Positions 55,462 through 64,000 are shown, numbered from the stretch's first letter. The stretch is 64,000 nt of DNA from Stutzerimonas nosocomialis (GCF_005876855.1 NZ_QLAE01000013.1:1-64000); one strand, 5' to 3'. The notes: generated by a model not told the origin, from the sequence alone. Numbers and translations: made by a program.

Positions 55462-56433
55462 ATGAGTTTCTCCGATGTGAATCCGCCAAGAGCTCTGACA
55501 AGGGATGGGGCTGGCTTGCATGTCGCAATCCTGCTCACCACCTTTAATGGGGGACGGTTTCTTGAAGAGCAGCTGAACTCCATCGCCGGGCAAACTCATC
55601 GCGACTGGACGTTGTACATCTCTGACGATGGGTCATCGGATGCTACGCCGCATATCATTGAGCGTTTTCAGCAGCGGCTCGGTTCGGATCGGGTGCACTT
55701 GCTCAACGGCCCCCGGGTTGGCTTTGCGCAAAACTTTCTTTCGTTGGTGCGCAATTCAAAGATCGAAGCGGATTTTTTCGCCTTCAGCGATCAGGACGAT
55801 ATCTGGTTTCCGGACAAGCTCGAGAGGGCTCTGGCACGGCTTCCGCAGGTGGCTGGCAAGTGCCCGGCGATGTATTGCTCCAGAACACGGCTGGTCGACG
55901 AATCGGGTAATTTTATCGGTTATTCGCCGCTGTTCGTCCGGACGCCGAGTTTCCAGAATGCGCTGGTACAAAGCCTGGCCGGCGCCAATACCATGCTGCT
56001 GAACAGGTCAGCACGCGACCTGCTCGCGGCAGTTCCGTCGACGGCGCCCGTTGTATCCCATGATTGGCTTTGCTATCTGCTGGTCAGCGGTTGTGGTGGT
56101 CAAGTCTTCTATGATGCTCAGCCAACCATCGACTACCGGCAGCATGGAGGCAACGTTATTGGCTCCAACACCGGCCTGTTGGATCGCTGGCTGCGTATCC
56201 GTAGGATGTTGTCCGGCACCTTTCGCGACTGGAATCAGAACAACCTAGTCGTGCTGCGACATTTTCGCTCACAGCTTACCGCCGAAAATCGGGACGTGCT
56301 CTGCCAGTTCGTGCTTGCGCGCAAGAGCTGTTTCGCCGCCCGTCTGCGGCTGCTCTGGGAAGCCGGTCTATATCGTCAGACCATCCTCGGTAATATCGGG
56401 CTCGTCGTTGCGGTCAGCATGAGGAAGATCTAA
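55462..56433 (+). CDS. GT2 glycosyltransferase (rhamnosyltransferase-like)
   Basis: A 323-residue GT-A enzyme. It has LHVAILLTTFNGGRFLEEQL near residue 20, the nucleotide motif WTLYISDDGSSDATPHIIER near 52, FFAFSDQDDIWFPDKLERAL near 100 (the DxD region) and SHDWLCYLLVSGCGG near 197, all typical of family-2 rhamnosyl- or glucosyltransferases. It is the first gene of the right-hand cluster and is separated from the next by 85 bases. Donor and acceptor are unknown; it could extend an O-chain or decorate the core. Confidence 0.85.
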   Translation: MSFSDVNPPRALTRDGAGLHVAILLTTFNGGRFLEEQLNSIAGQTHRDWTLYISDDGSSDATPHIIERFQQRLGSDRVHLLNGPRVGFAQNFLSLVRNSKIEADFFAFSDQDDIWFPDKLERALARLPQVAGKCPAMYCSRTRLVDESGNFIGYSPLFVRTPSFQNALVQSLAGANTMLLNRSARDLLAAVPSTAPVVSHDWLCYLLVSGCGGQVFYDAQPTIDYRQHGGNVIGSNTGLLDRWLRIRRMLSGTFRDWNQNNLVVLRHFRSQLTAENRDVLCQFVLARKSCFAARLRLLWEAGLYRQTILGNIGLVVAVSMRKI

Positions 56434-56518
56434 TCATTCTCCCGATCACCACAGACCGCATGCCCCGGACGTCGAGTGATTGCTGGCTCGGCAGTCCAAT
56501 ACTTCAAGGAACAGTGCC

Positions 56519-57550
56519 GTGATTCATCCCATCTTTCTGTCGGTCGTCATTACTGTTCGAAATCAGTCTAGTGTGCTCGAGGGGCTAGTAGCAGGTCTGG
56601 GGCAGGGGCTCGGTGGGCTGGTTAGGGACTACGAGTTGATTATCGTGGACAATGCGTCGGAGGATGACTCGCTGGCTAGGCTCAAGGCCTTGACCGATGA
56701 GGGCGGGCTGCCCAACTTGCAGGTCTATGCTCTGACCAAAGAGGTGGATGCCGACACCGCTTCCTGGGCCGGCATGGAAAACGCCCTAGGCGATTTTGTC
56801 GTGGTCATCGATCCGCTTGTAGACGACGTGGCCTTCCTGCCCTCGATGCTCGAGCACTCTATCGGCGGCGCCGACGTGGTGTTTGCCTGCAACCGCCAGA
56901 AGCCAGCGCGTAGCCTTGCCTACAAGGCAGCCAGCGCAGTGTTCGACAGTCTCTATAAGAGGTTCAACGGCATTCACTTGAGCAAGGAAGCGCCGCAGTA
57001 CCGGGTGCTCAGCAAGCGTGTGGTGAACTTCATGCTGCAGCACCCGCAGCCGGCCCTGGCATACCGCTATCTGCCTGCTACTGCCGGGTTCATCAAGGTG
57101 AATCTGAGCTACAGCGCCTCACCACGGATTCGCCATACCAAGCGCTTGGGCGAAAGCGTGGACCGGGGCCTGCGGTTGCTGGTCTCGACCACCCGGGCGC
57201 CGATGCGCATCGTCACCTCGCTGGCCCTGTTTGGCGCTGTGGCCAACCTCGTCTATTCGGTCTATGTGGTGCTCGTCGGCCTGCTGAAGGAGGATGTCGC
57301 GCCCGGTTGGGTCAGTCTGTCGTTGCAACAGTCTGGTATGTTCTTTCTGATCTCCATGGTTCTGCTAGTGCTCGGTGAGTACATCTTGCATATGGCAAGC
57401 CTGTCCAACGAGGGGCCTCCCTATCATGTAGGGCAGGAATTCACGAGCGCTCACATGTCGCGGCGCGAGAAGCTCAATATCGAGGAAGTGGGCGGTGAAG
57501 AGGCTGAGGCGGCCCGCCCTTTTCCGGAGTATGTAGCCAATGGGCACTGA
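56519..57550 (+). CDS. Polyprenol-phosphate-type GT2 with two C-terminal membrane helices
   Basis: A 343-residue enzyme resembling GtrB/ArnC/DPM1-type transferases that load a sugar onto undecaprenyl phosphate at the cytoplasmic face. The GT2 core has VVITVRNQSSVLEGL, YELIIVDNASEDDSL and DFVVVIDPLVDDVAF (acidic motif near residue 97). Two membrane helices lie at about 225-252 and 270-298. The start is GTG at 56519, with AAGGA eight bases upstream; an upstream TTG frame is less likely. It overlaps the next gene by 11 bases. Confidence 0.83.
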   Translation: MIHPIFLSVVITVRNQSSVLEGLVAGLGQGLGGLVRDYELIIVDNASEDDSLARLKALTDEGGLPNLQVYALTKEVDADTASWAGMENALGDFVVVIDPLVDDVAFLPSMLEHSIGGADVVFACNRQKPARSLAYKAASAVFDSLYKRFNGIHLSKEAPQYRVLSKRVVNFMLQHPQPALAYRYLPATAGFIKVNLSYSASPRIRHTKRLGESVDRGLRLLVSTTRAPMRIVTSLALFGAVANLVYSVYVVLVGLLKEDVAPGWVSLSLQQSGMFFLISMVLLVLGEYILHMASLSNEGPPYHVGQEFTSAHMSRREKLNIEEVGGEEAEAARPFPEYVANGH

Positions 57551-58706
57551 GCAGTACGATGCCGATGCGGTGATCATCGGCGGCGGCTTCTACGGAGCGG
57601 CGATCGCCATCTACCTGGCGAAGCAGCGCGGCCTACGCCGTATTGTCTTGTTCGAACGCGAGGCGGCGCTACTGCAGCATGCTTCCTATAACAACCAGGC
57701 GCGGGTGCACAACGGCTACCATTATCCACGCAGTTTCACCACGGCGTACCGCAGCCGGATCAATCTGCCCCGCTTCGTGCGCGATTGGCCTCAAGCGGTG
57801 AAGCAGGACTTCACCAAGTTGTACGCTATCGCCCGGCGTAACTCCAAGGTGACCGCCCGGCAGTTCGAGCGCTTCTGTCGGGACATCGGCGCTTCGATCG
57901 CAACGGCCGACAAGGCGCAGCGCGAGCTGTTCGAATCTCGTTTGATCGAGAACGTGTTTATCGTGCAGGAGTACGCCTTCGATACCACCAGGCTGGCGGA
58001 GTGGGCGCTTGCCGAACTGTCCGATCTAGGCGTAGAGCTCCGCTGCGAAGTCCAGGTCGCAAACATTTTCAGGGGCGCCGGCAGTTCGCTGCGGGTCGAG
58101 GCCGAGTCTCGTCGTGGGGAGGGCATCACTTGCACCAGCCGCTATGTCTTCAACTGCACCTACAGTGGCCTGAACCAGTTCGGCGGAGACTTCCCCGGTA
58201 CCAGCACCCGGCTCAAGCAGGAAATCACCGAGATGCCGCTGATGCAGGTGCCGCCTGCACTACGTGATATTGGGGTAACGGTGATGGACGGGCCGTTCTT
58301 TTCCATGATGCCGTTCCCGGCGCGATGCCTTCATACGTTGTCCCATGTCCGTTACACACCGCACCTGAACTGGAACGACGTGCGGGGCATCGATCCCTAT
58401 CAGCGACTCGAGCAGTACGCCCGGGCTTCCCGGGTCGACCGCATGGTGCGGGATGTTGGGCGCTACCTGCCGGCGGTGCTAGACGCCTGGCATATCGATT
58501 CGCTGTTTGAGGTCAAGACTGTGCTGGTCAAGAACGAGGGCGACGATGGTCGGCCGATCCTGTTCGAGCGGCACGCCGAACTGCCCGGTTGCTATTCGGT
58601 GCTCGGCGGCAAGATAGACAATATCTACGACGTTCTCGAAAAACTCGATGCCGAGGTTTTCGAACCCACCAGGGGCAGTTTCATGTTGAGGAGTTCCAAT
58701 GGCTGA
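57540..58706 (+). CDS. FAD-dependent oxidoreductase of the glycan cluster
   Basis: A 388-residue DAO-superfamily flavoprotein. The Rossmann motif ADAVIIGGGFYGAAIAIYLA is at residues 8-27, ending the strand with VLFERE. NNQARVHNGYHYPRSFTTAY near residue 52 belongs to the flavin/substrate region of polysaccharide-locus members of this family. It would oxidise a sugar or sugar-linked substrate; the identity is unknown. It overlaps both neighbours (11 and 8 bases), tying it to the GT2 upstream and the SDR downstream. Confidence 0.8.
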   Translation: MGTEQYDADAVIIGGGFYGAAIAIYLAKQRGLRRIVLFEREAALLQHASYNNQARVHNGYHYPRSFTTAYRSRINLPRFVRDWPQAVKQDFTKLYAIARRNSKVTARQFERFCRDIGASIATADKAQRELFESRLIENVFIVQEYAFDTTRLAEWALAELSDLGVELRCEVQVANIFRGAGSSLRVEAESRRGEGITCTSRYVFNCTYSGLNQFGGDFPGTSTRLKQEITEMPLMQVPPALRDIGVTVMDGPFFSMMPFPARCLHTLSHVRYTPHLNWNDVRGIDPYQRLEQYARASRVDRMVRDVGRYLPAVLDAWHIDSLFEVKTVLVKNEGDDGRPILFERHAELPGCYSVLGGKIDNIYDVLEKLDAEVFEPTRGSFMLRSSNG

Positions 58707-59487
58707 CGCGCTGATAGGCTATACCGGTTTCGTAGGGAGTACCCTGCTCCGGCAGACCCGCTTCGACCACCTGTACCGCTCGACAAATATCGCCGAGATC
58801 GAGGGGCACGCTTTCGGCACTGTGGTCTGCGCTGGGGCGCCGGCCCAGAAGTGGATCGCCAACCGCGACCCCGAGGGCGATCGCCGGAAGATCGAGGCGC
58901 TGATCGCTCACCTCCGGGGGATGACCTGCGAGCGCTTCATCCTTATCAGTACGGTGGATGTGTTCAAGTCCGCAGTGGACGTCGACGAACGCACGCCGGT
59001 GGACGAGGAGGGGCTGCATGCCTACGGACTCAACCGCCGGCTGTTGGAGCGATTCGTCGAGGATCATTTCCCGAATCACCTGATTGTGCGCCTGCCCGGG
59101 CTGGTGGGGCCGGGACTACGCAAGAACGTCATCTACGACTTCCGCAACGACAACAATCTGCAAGCCATCGATAGCCGCGGGGTGTTCCAGTTCTATCCAA
59201 TGGTCAACCTGTGGGCGGATATTCGCACCGCACTCGACGCCGGGCTGCGCCTGGTGCACCTGACCGCCGCACCGATCAGCGTGGCCGATGTCTCTCTGCA
59301 AGGCTTCGGTCGTCCCTTCGAGCAGGTCAAGGATGGCGCGGCGGCCCGCTACGACATGCAAAGCTGCCATGCCGCTCTGTTCGGAGGTCTGGGGGGCTAC
59401 CAGTACAGCGTCCGCGAGACCTTGTCAGCCATCCGGGCCTATGCCCAGTCCGAGCCGCCTGCACGAATGACAGAGGACGGCAAATGA
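58699..59487 (+). CDS. Short SDR/epimerase-like protein of the glycan cluster
   Basis: A 262-residue NAD(P)-dependent sugar epimerase/dehydratase-like protein. The nucleotide motif ALIGYTGFVGSTLLRQ starts at residue 4, and FILISTVDVFKSA forms the mid-sheet. The catalytic tyrosine region reads LHAYGLNRRLLE, giving Y-x3-R where most SDRs have Y-x3-K. GAGGAG precedes the ATG. It overlaps the FAD gene by 8 bases and the isomerase gene by 4. It may complete a redox or epimerisation step begun by the FAD enzyme. Confidence 0.78.
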   Translation: MADALIGYTGFVGSTLLRQTRFDHLYRSTNIAEIEGHAFGTVVCAGAPAQKWIANRDPEGDRRKIEALIAHLRGMTCERFILISTVDVFKSAVDVDERTPVDEEGLHAYGLNRRLLERFVEDHFPNHLIVRLPGLVGPGLRKNVIYDFRNDNNLQAIDSRGVFQFYPMVNLWADIRTALDAGLRLVHLTAAPISVADVSLQGFGRPFEQVKDGAAARYDMQSCHAALFGGLGGYQYSVRETLSAIRAYAQSEPPARMTEDGK

Positions 59488-60317
59488 GACTGGCCATTTC
59501 CAACATCGCCTGGGAAGTGGACGAAGACGAGGCCATCGTTGCTCTGCTCCAGCGATATGCAATCGACGCCATCGATATCGCACCGGGCAAGTATTTTCCC
59601 GAGCCGGCTCGCGCCACTGACCAGGATATCGCCCGCGTCCGGGCCTGGTGGGGCGAGCGGGGCATCGAGCTCACCGGGATGCAAGCGCTGCTGTTCGGCA
59701 CCACAGGGCTGAACCTGTTCGCCGAGCAATCGGTGCAGCAGGCCATGCTCGCGCATCTGGGCGCCGTCTGTCGCATCGCCGGCGGACTGGGCGCCACGCG
59801 CCTGGTGTTCGGCTCGCCGAAGAATCGCGACCGTTCGGGACTGGACGACCGGCAGGTAAAGGAGAAATCCACCCGCTTTTTCCGGCAGCTCGGTGACATC
59901 GCGCAAAGCCATGGTGTGATGATCTGTCTAGAGCCCAACCCGGCCTGTTACGGGGCCAATTTCATGACCGGCAGTCTGGAAACGCTCGCGGTGGTCGAGC
60001 AGATCGAACATCCGGCCGTGCGCATGCAGCTAGACACCGGGGCGATCACTCTCAATGAGGAGAATGCTGCCGAGGTGGTTGAGTGCTGCGCTCCGTATAT
60101 TGGACACGTGCACGCCAGCGAGCCGAATCTGGTGCCGCTGGGCGATGGCGGCTGCGATCACGCCGGCGCGGCGCACGCCCTGACCGAGCGCCTGCCCTCC
60201 CATCTGGTCACCATCGAGATGGTGGCGACACGGAACGAACCCCACGTCGTGTCGATCGAGCGCGCGTTGCAAGTCGCTGTCTCTTACTATCGCCAGGACG
60301 GCAGGGCCAGTACATGA
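59484..60317 (+). CDS. Xylose-isomerase-like TIM-barrel sugar isomerase/epimerase
   Basis: A 277-residue protein of the AP-endonuclease-2/xylose isomerase-like family. Metal-ligand candidates are E in MICLEPNPACYG near residue 152, D in VRMQLDTGAITL near 185, H in IGHVHASEPN near 212 and E in LVTIEMVATRNE near 248. It would isomerise or epimerise a small sugar or sugar phosphate. The ATG at 59484 overlaps the SDR stop (ATGA); longer frames upstream are out of the family. Its stop overlaps the next ATG. Confidence 0.82.
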   Translation: MRLAISNIAWEVDEDEAIVALLQRYAIDAIDIAPGKYFPEPARATDQDIARVRAWWGERGIELTGMQALLFGTTGLNLFAEQSVQQAMLAHLGAVCRIAGGLGATRLVFGSPKNRDRSGLDDRQVKEKSTRFFRQLGDIAQSHGVMICLEPNPACYGANFMTGSLETLAVVEQIEHPAVRMQLDTGAITLNEENAAEVVECCAPYIGHVHASEPNLVPLGDGGCDHAGAAHALTERLPSHLVTIEMVATRNEPHVVSIERALQVAVSYYRQDGRAST

Positions 60318-60670
60318 AATGGATGATTCTGCTGCTGGGGATTCTCTCCAATGCCCTGGCAAGCGTGCTGGTGAAGGTGGCCATGACGCCCCCGAGGCAG
60401 TTCCCCTCTCTTCGCGACCCCCTCGCCGCGCTGACAAACTGGCCGTTCTGGTTGGGACTGGCGCTTTATGGCGGCGCCTTCTTGCTGTATGCCGCAGCTC
60501 TTGCCCGGCTGCCGCTGAACGTGGCGCACCCCATCCTAACCTCCGGTGCGGTCGCGACCGTCGCCCTGTTCTCGGTGTTCCTGTTCAGGGAAACCCTGCA
60601 CTGGACGACCCTGGCTGGCATCGTGCTGGTCATAGCCGGCGTGGCGCTGATCACAGCCAAGGCGGCCTGA
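60314..60670 (+). CDS. ArnE-sized EamA/SMR-like membrane protein
   Basis: A 118-residue protein with four hydrophobic segments: MILLLGILSNALASVLVKVA, FWLGLALYGGAFLLYAAALA, HPILTSGAVATVALFSVFLF and LAGIVLVIAGVALITA. Its size and topology match half-flippases such as ArnE/ArnF that move lipid-linked sugars across the inner membrane. It is coupled by ATGA to the isomerase gene and is four bases from the following GT2. Only one such protein is seen in the window, so it may work as a homodimer or with a partner beyond the edge. Confidence 0.8.
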   Translation: MKWMILLLGILSNALASVLVKVAMTPPRQFPSLRDPLAALTNWPFWLGLALYGGAFLLYAAALARLPLNVAHPILTSGAVATVALFSVFLFRETLHWTTLAGIVLVIAGVALITAKAA

Positions 60671-60674
60671 ACCT

Positions 60675-61511
60675 ATGAATGAAATGAACATGATCCATGA
60701 CATCGCACCCGAGGTGCGCGCCCACTGGCAAGTGCCGACCTACGAGGCCCGCCTCTGGCAGGGCCGCACGCAACCCTGGTGTGTGGTGATCCCGGTGATC
60801 AACGAGGGCGAGCGGATCAGGAACCTGATCAGCCGCATGGCAGATCTGGCTATCCCGGGCATTGCCGACATTGTCATCGTCGATGGCGGCAGCACCGATG
60901 GTTCTCTGGCCACCGACTGGTTGGAGGGTAAAGGGGTGCGTGCCCTGCTGGTGAAGACCGGGCCGGGCAAGCTGAGTGCCCAACTGCGCTGCGCCTATGC
61001 CTTCGTCTTGGAGCAGGGCTACGAGGGCATCGTGACCATCGATGGCAACAACAAGGACGACCCCGACACCATCCGGGACTTCATCGACGCGCTGCGCCTG
61101 GGCGTCGACTTCGCCCAGGCCTCCCGCTTCGTGCCGGGCGGGATTGCCGAGAACACGCCCAAATCGCGGAATCTGGCGATAAAGTACATCCATGCGCCGA
61201 TGCTGAGCCTGGCTTCGGGCTTCAAGTGGACGGACACCACCCAGGGCTACCGAGGCTACAGTCGCAGGATGCTGCTCGATCCGCAGATATCGATCTTCCG
61301 CGACGTGTTCGTCAAGTACGAACTCCTGGCCTATCTCTCCTATCGCGCGCCGAAGCTCGGCTACTGTTGCAAGGAGTTGCCCACCACGCGACGCTATCCG
61401 AAGGATGAGGTGCCAACCAAGATCAGCGGCCTCAAGGGTAATCTCGAGGTGTTCTTAGTGCTGTCCAACGCCTGTATGGGGCGCTACAACCCAAGTGAAA
61501 AGGACGTCTAA
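60675..61511 (+). CDS. DPM-like GT2 glycosyltransferase without membrane tail
   Basis: A 278-residue GT2 with WCVVIPVINEGERIRNLISR near residue 35, IADIVIVDGGSTDGSLATDW near 63 and GIVTIDGNNKDDPDTIRDFI near 117 (the acidic metal site), as in dolichol-phosphate-mannose synthase-like enzymes. Unlike the GT2 at 56519 it has no obvious C-terminal membrane helices. It could load a second sugar on a lipid carrier or use the product of the neighbouring redox enzymes. It is separated by five bases from the next gene. Confidence 0.82.
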   Translation: MNEMNMIHDIAPEVRAHWQVPTYEARLWQGRTQPWCVVIPVINEGERIRNLISRMADLAIPGIADIVIVDGGSTDGSLATDWLEGKGVRALLVKTGPGKLSAQLRCAYAFVLEQGYEGIVTIDGNNKDDPDTIRDFIDALRLGVDFAQASRFVPGGIAENTPKSRNLAIKYIHAPMLSLASGFKWTDTTQGYRGYSRRMLLDPQISIFRDVFVKYELLAYLSYRAPKLGYCCKELPTTRRYPKDEVPTKISGLKGNLEVFLVLSNACMGRYNPSEKDV

Positions 61512-61516
61512 TACAC

Positions 61517-64000
61517 ATGCACCTTCGTAAGCTCACGGCGCTCTGCAGAAGTGACCGCGTGGCTGTCATGATGCTCATCACGCTAATGCTGCTGTTACTG
61601 CTGGTCTTTAGCCTTGGGAAATCCCTGTTCTTTAATAGCATACCTATAGATGGGGCATTTCAGCACCTGAACCCGATGCGTCGTATCGCTGCGGGTGAGT
61701 TGCCTGGACAGGATTTTCATGTTTTCCATGGCTTAGCAATTTCGTACCTGCACTACCCACTGTATTTGCTGTTCGGTGAAACGTTATTCGCATCGGAAAT
61801 GTCGCGTTATTTTCTTAATGGCTTAGCTGGCTATGCAGCGGTGTTGGCCCTGTTCGCCGGCTCCGAGCGCTGGCGGACCGCTCTGGTGCTGGCAGTGGCC
61901 TACGTAGTCTTGACCCGTCTGCTGGGACTTTTCTGGCTGACCGATCCTTTTGGCAATGCTTATTCGTCACTGGCGGTGCGCACATTAGTACCAGCGCTGG
62001 CTTTTGGCTACCTGCTCTATGCGAACAGGCGAGGTATGCTGGAGTCACATTCGGTAACCCGTATTGTGATGCCGCTGGCATTGGCCAGCGCAGCGGCAAT
62101 GGTCGCGGCGACTGAGCAGGGGGCTGCCTTGTTCCTAGCATCCGCGGGCGGATTGCTGATCCTGCGAATCGGCCATTCAAGTTTGCTGGTTTGTCTGCGC
62201 GACGTGCTGGTGCTAGTGGTGGCTTCCGTGCTGCTTTATTTGCTGCTGGTCTTTGTGGCTAGCGGCGGCACACCGCTGGCAGCGCTGCGTTTCACTTGGC
62301 GCGATCTACCTTCCGACCAGTTCTGGTACTTCGGAGCCTATCCGAACATCTTCGCCCAGCGCTTCTCTGATCTGTTTTTGGTGCCTGGTACTAGCCGGCC
62401 GTTAACAGTATTTTTCGTCGCAGGATTGGCAACCTTGTGGGCATTGGCGCGCCTGCCGTTGCTTGGTGTGCCCGTTGAACGGCGAGCCAACAAGATTTGG
62501 CTGATGGCGCTCGCATACGGCTACGTGACGCTCATTTCCAATTTAGGAATGGTGTCATCGCACTACAGCGAGGCATTGCTTCGCATTTCAAGTGCATTTC
62601 TGTTTCTATCGGTTTTTGCCGTTGTGCGTCAGCATATAGGTGTTGACCGCTGGCAAGCCTGGCGCGCCCCTTTTGCTTGGGTGTTGGTGTTAGTGGTAAT
62701 GCTGTTCCCTGGCCGTTTTCAAGGGCTGGCTTGGGCAGGGGTAGATCTGTACCGAAACTATCGGGAGACCGTTCTGCTACCTCGCCACTCCGGAGTGTTG
62801 CCGGTGGGGCGGGAATATCAAGGCTTGTTCGATGTGGCTGCGCGGATCATCCCCCCCGCGCCTCTTATGGGGGGCCGCCTAGATGCCGGGCCGCAACCAA
62901 TTGCATCCACTGGCTACCTCCTAATAAGAGCGCCAGAGTCGGTGTTGGCTTCGTCGTTGCAACAGGGGGATTCGATCACGGTGAACGGTGTGTCCGAGAC
63001 GTTGGCACAGGTGGCACCATCTCATGTACTGATGACTTCCAAAAATGCGGCCGAGCGGTACGAATTCCGCTATGTCGGGCGCGGTGGTCGCGAGATCCGC
63101 TTGGCGCCAACACCCTACTATTCCGCTATCTCTGGTCTCTGGCGCAACGGCGTGGCTCTGCCTGACGATAGGGGTGGATGTCTTATGGTGGAGCACAGCA
63201 GGAAGCTGCGCGGGGTGACGCGTCATCGAGTGGTACGCTTTGACGGAGAAGCGGAAGAGCGACAGGTCACTTCCATACACGGCAACATCCTCTGCGTCTC
63301 TGGCGAGCGGCTAGAGCCCTATACCCATGGCTTCCCTGTTCGCTTCACGGTGGCGGCCGAAATGGCCTTCAGCTTGCCGTCGTTCGAGCTGGCGGATTAC
63401 CAAGGCACGGCCCGAGCCCTGTATGAGATTGAGCAAAAATCCAATTCGGCGGTGCGGACGCATGATTACTATGAGAGCTATCTTTGGGACCGTACCTATT
63501 CACAGTATAGTCATTCGCCTTTAGCCGCATACAAGCGTCAGGTGGCTCGCTGGGAAGGAGACCCTTGTGCTCCGGGGGAGCAGCCGACGCTATGGTCCAC
63601 CTACACTGGATTCCTCGCCCTACAGGCGGAGGTGGTTAATCCGGCGCAAACCGACTACATCATCCATGCCTTAGGTAGCGATGCGCGCAAACGTTATGTC
63701 GAGCGATTCGCTCAGGTTCGCCCGACTTACGTGCACACCTTGCGTTCCTCGTATACCGCTTATGAACGATGGTTGCAGACTACGACTTGGGAGTTCTATC
63801 AACTTCTGCTGGCCAACTATGAGGTGGTGGGGCGTACAGCCTACAGTCTTATCTGGCAACGCAAGCCTGTTAACGGGAGCATCGCCTGGTTTGAACGTCC
63901 CGGTGCTATTTGTAAGGCCAGTCATGCGGCTTGGCACGATGCGGACTATGTCTGGGAAGGCGAAATCGAAGTCCCACCAGGCGCCCAGGAAATCGATCTC
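61517..64000 (+). CDS. Very large GT-C-like membrane glycosyltransferase, incomplete at window end
   Basis: The frame from ATG 61517 stays open for 828 codons to the last base of the window, so the true size is larger. About ten hydrophobic helices occupy roughly residues 15-430. An early periplasmic loop has SIPIDGAFQHLNPMRRIAAG followed by GQDFHVFHG, with the acidic residue placement of GT-C enzymes. From about 430 onward a long soluble, presumably periplasmic, region follows. Codon use (frequent TTA, CTA, ATA, AGG) differs from the flanking core genes. It probably transfers a lipid-linked sugar made by the genes upstream. The ribosome site is weak, AAAAGGA about 12 bases before the ATG. 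Confidence 0.75.
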   Translation, partial: MHLRKLTALCRSDRVAVMMLITLMLLLLLVFSLGKSLFFNSIPIDGAFQHLNPMRRIAAGELPGQDFHVFHGLAISYLHYPLYLLFGETLFASEMSRYFLNGLAGYAAVLALFAGSERWRTALVLAVAYVVLTRLLGLFWLTDPFGNAYSSLAVRTLVPALAFGYLLYANRRGMLESHSVTRIVMPLALASAAAMVAATEQGAALFLASAGGLLILRIGHSSLLVCLRDVLVLVVASVLLYLLLVFVASGGTPLAALRFTWRDLPSDQFWYFGAYPNIFAQRFSDLFLVPGTSRPLTVFFVAGLATLWALARLPLLGVPVERRANKIWLMALAYGYVTLISNLGMVSSHYSEALLRISSAFLFLSVFAVVRQHIGVDRWQAWRAPFAWVLVLVVMLFPGRFQGLAWAGVDLYRNYRETVLLPRHSGVLPVGREYQGLFDVAARIIPPAPLMGGRLDAGPQPIASTGYLLIRAPESVLASSLQQGDSITVNGVSETLAQVAPSHVLMTSKNAAERYEFRYVGRGGREIRLAPTPYYSAISGLWRNGVALPDDRGGCLMVEHSRKLRGVTRHRVVRFDGEAEERQVTSIHGNILCVSGERLEPYTHGFPVRFTVAAEMAFSLPSFELADYQGTARALYEIEQKSNSAVRTHDYYESYLWDRTYSQYSHSPLAAYKRQVARWEGDPCAPGEQPTLWSTYTGFLALQAEVVNPAQTDYIIHALGSDARKRYVERFAQVRPTYVHTLRSSYTAYERWLQTTTWEFYQLLLANYEVVGRTAYSLIWQRKPVNGSIAWFERPGAICKASHAAWHDADYVWEGEIEVPPGAQEIDL

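Overview
The window is a high-GC gammaproteobacterial chromosome segment of the Pseudomonas/Stutzerimonas type. The main evidence is gene order. From about 11.4 to 54.5 kb it follows, with insertions, the block I recall from Pseudomonas aeruginosa (msrA, dipA, aceF-aceE, glnE, ilvE, waaF-waaC-waaG-waaP, kinase-like genes, carbamoyltransferase, glycosyltransferases, msbA, waaL, hldE, emrE-like gene, waaA, tolC, thiC). A three-lipoyl-domain AceF differs from the two-domain form I recall in P. aeruginosa and fits a Stutzerimonas- or Azotobacter-like relative. All family and ortholog names come from reading translated sequence and from memory; no search was run.

Layout. 0-4 kb: iron-uptake locus (TonB-dependent receptor with a Fur-box promoter, PepSY membrane protein, small membrane protein). 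4-14.8 kb: housekeeping and signalling genes (DEDDh exonuclease, cNMP/CBS/DUF294 regulator, malate synthase G, GcvR-like ACT protein, RarD-like permease, MsrA, c-di-GMP phosphodiesterase DipA, a secreted protein). 14.8-19.6 kb: pyruvate dehydrogenase E2 and E1. 19.8-23.8 kb: glnE and ilvE. 23.8-46 kb: LPS inner and outer core locus: heptosyltransferases, core kinases, carbamoyltransferase, a variable and visibly more A/T-rich set of glycosyltransferase/acyltransferase genes (about 33.7-38.6 kb), msbA, waaL and hldE. 46-52.2 kb: an uncharacterised protein, aldo/keto reductase, FAD oxidoreductase, SMR pump, waaA and tolC. 52.4-54.5 kb: TPP riboswitch and thiC. 54.5-55.5 kb: a junction with a decayed IS481-family transposase and a non-coding stretch with two adjacent hairpins. 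55.5-64 kb: an accessory glycosylation cluster whose last gene runs off the window.

How the genes work together. WaaA adds Kdo to lipid A. HldE supplies ADP-heptose precursors. WaaC and WaaF add heptoses, WaaP and its relatives phosphorylate them, and the NodU-type enzyme probably carbamoylates the core. WaaG and the other transferases build the outer core, MsbA flips the finished core-lipid A, and WaaL joins the O-chain.

The right-hand cluster looks like a lipid-linked sugar system. It has two polyprenol-phosphate-type GT2 enzymes, an FAD oxidoreductase, a short SDR, a xylose-isomerase-like TIM-barrel enzyme, an ArnE-sized membrane protein and a very large GT-C-like membrane protein, most of them translationally coupled. 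This is the best candidate here for an undescribed surface-glycan modification pathway. I saw no rRNA, tRNA or CRISPR array.
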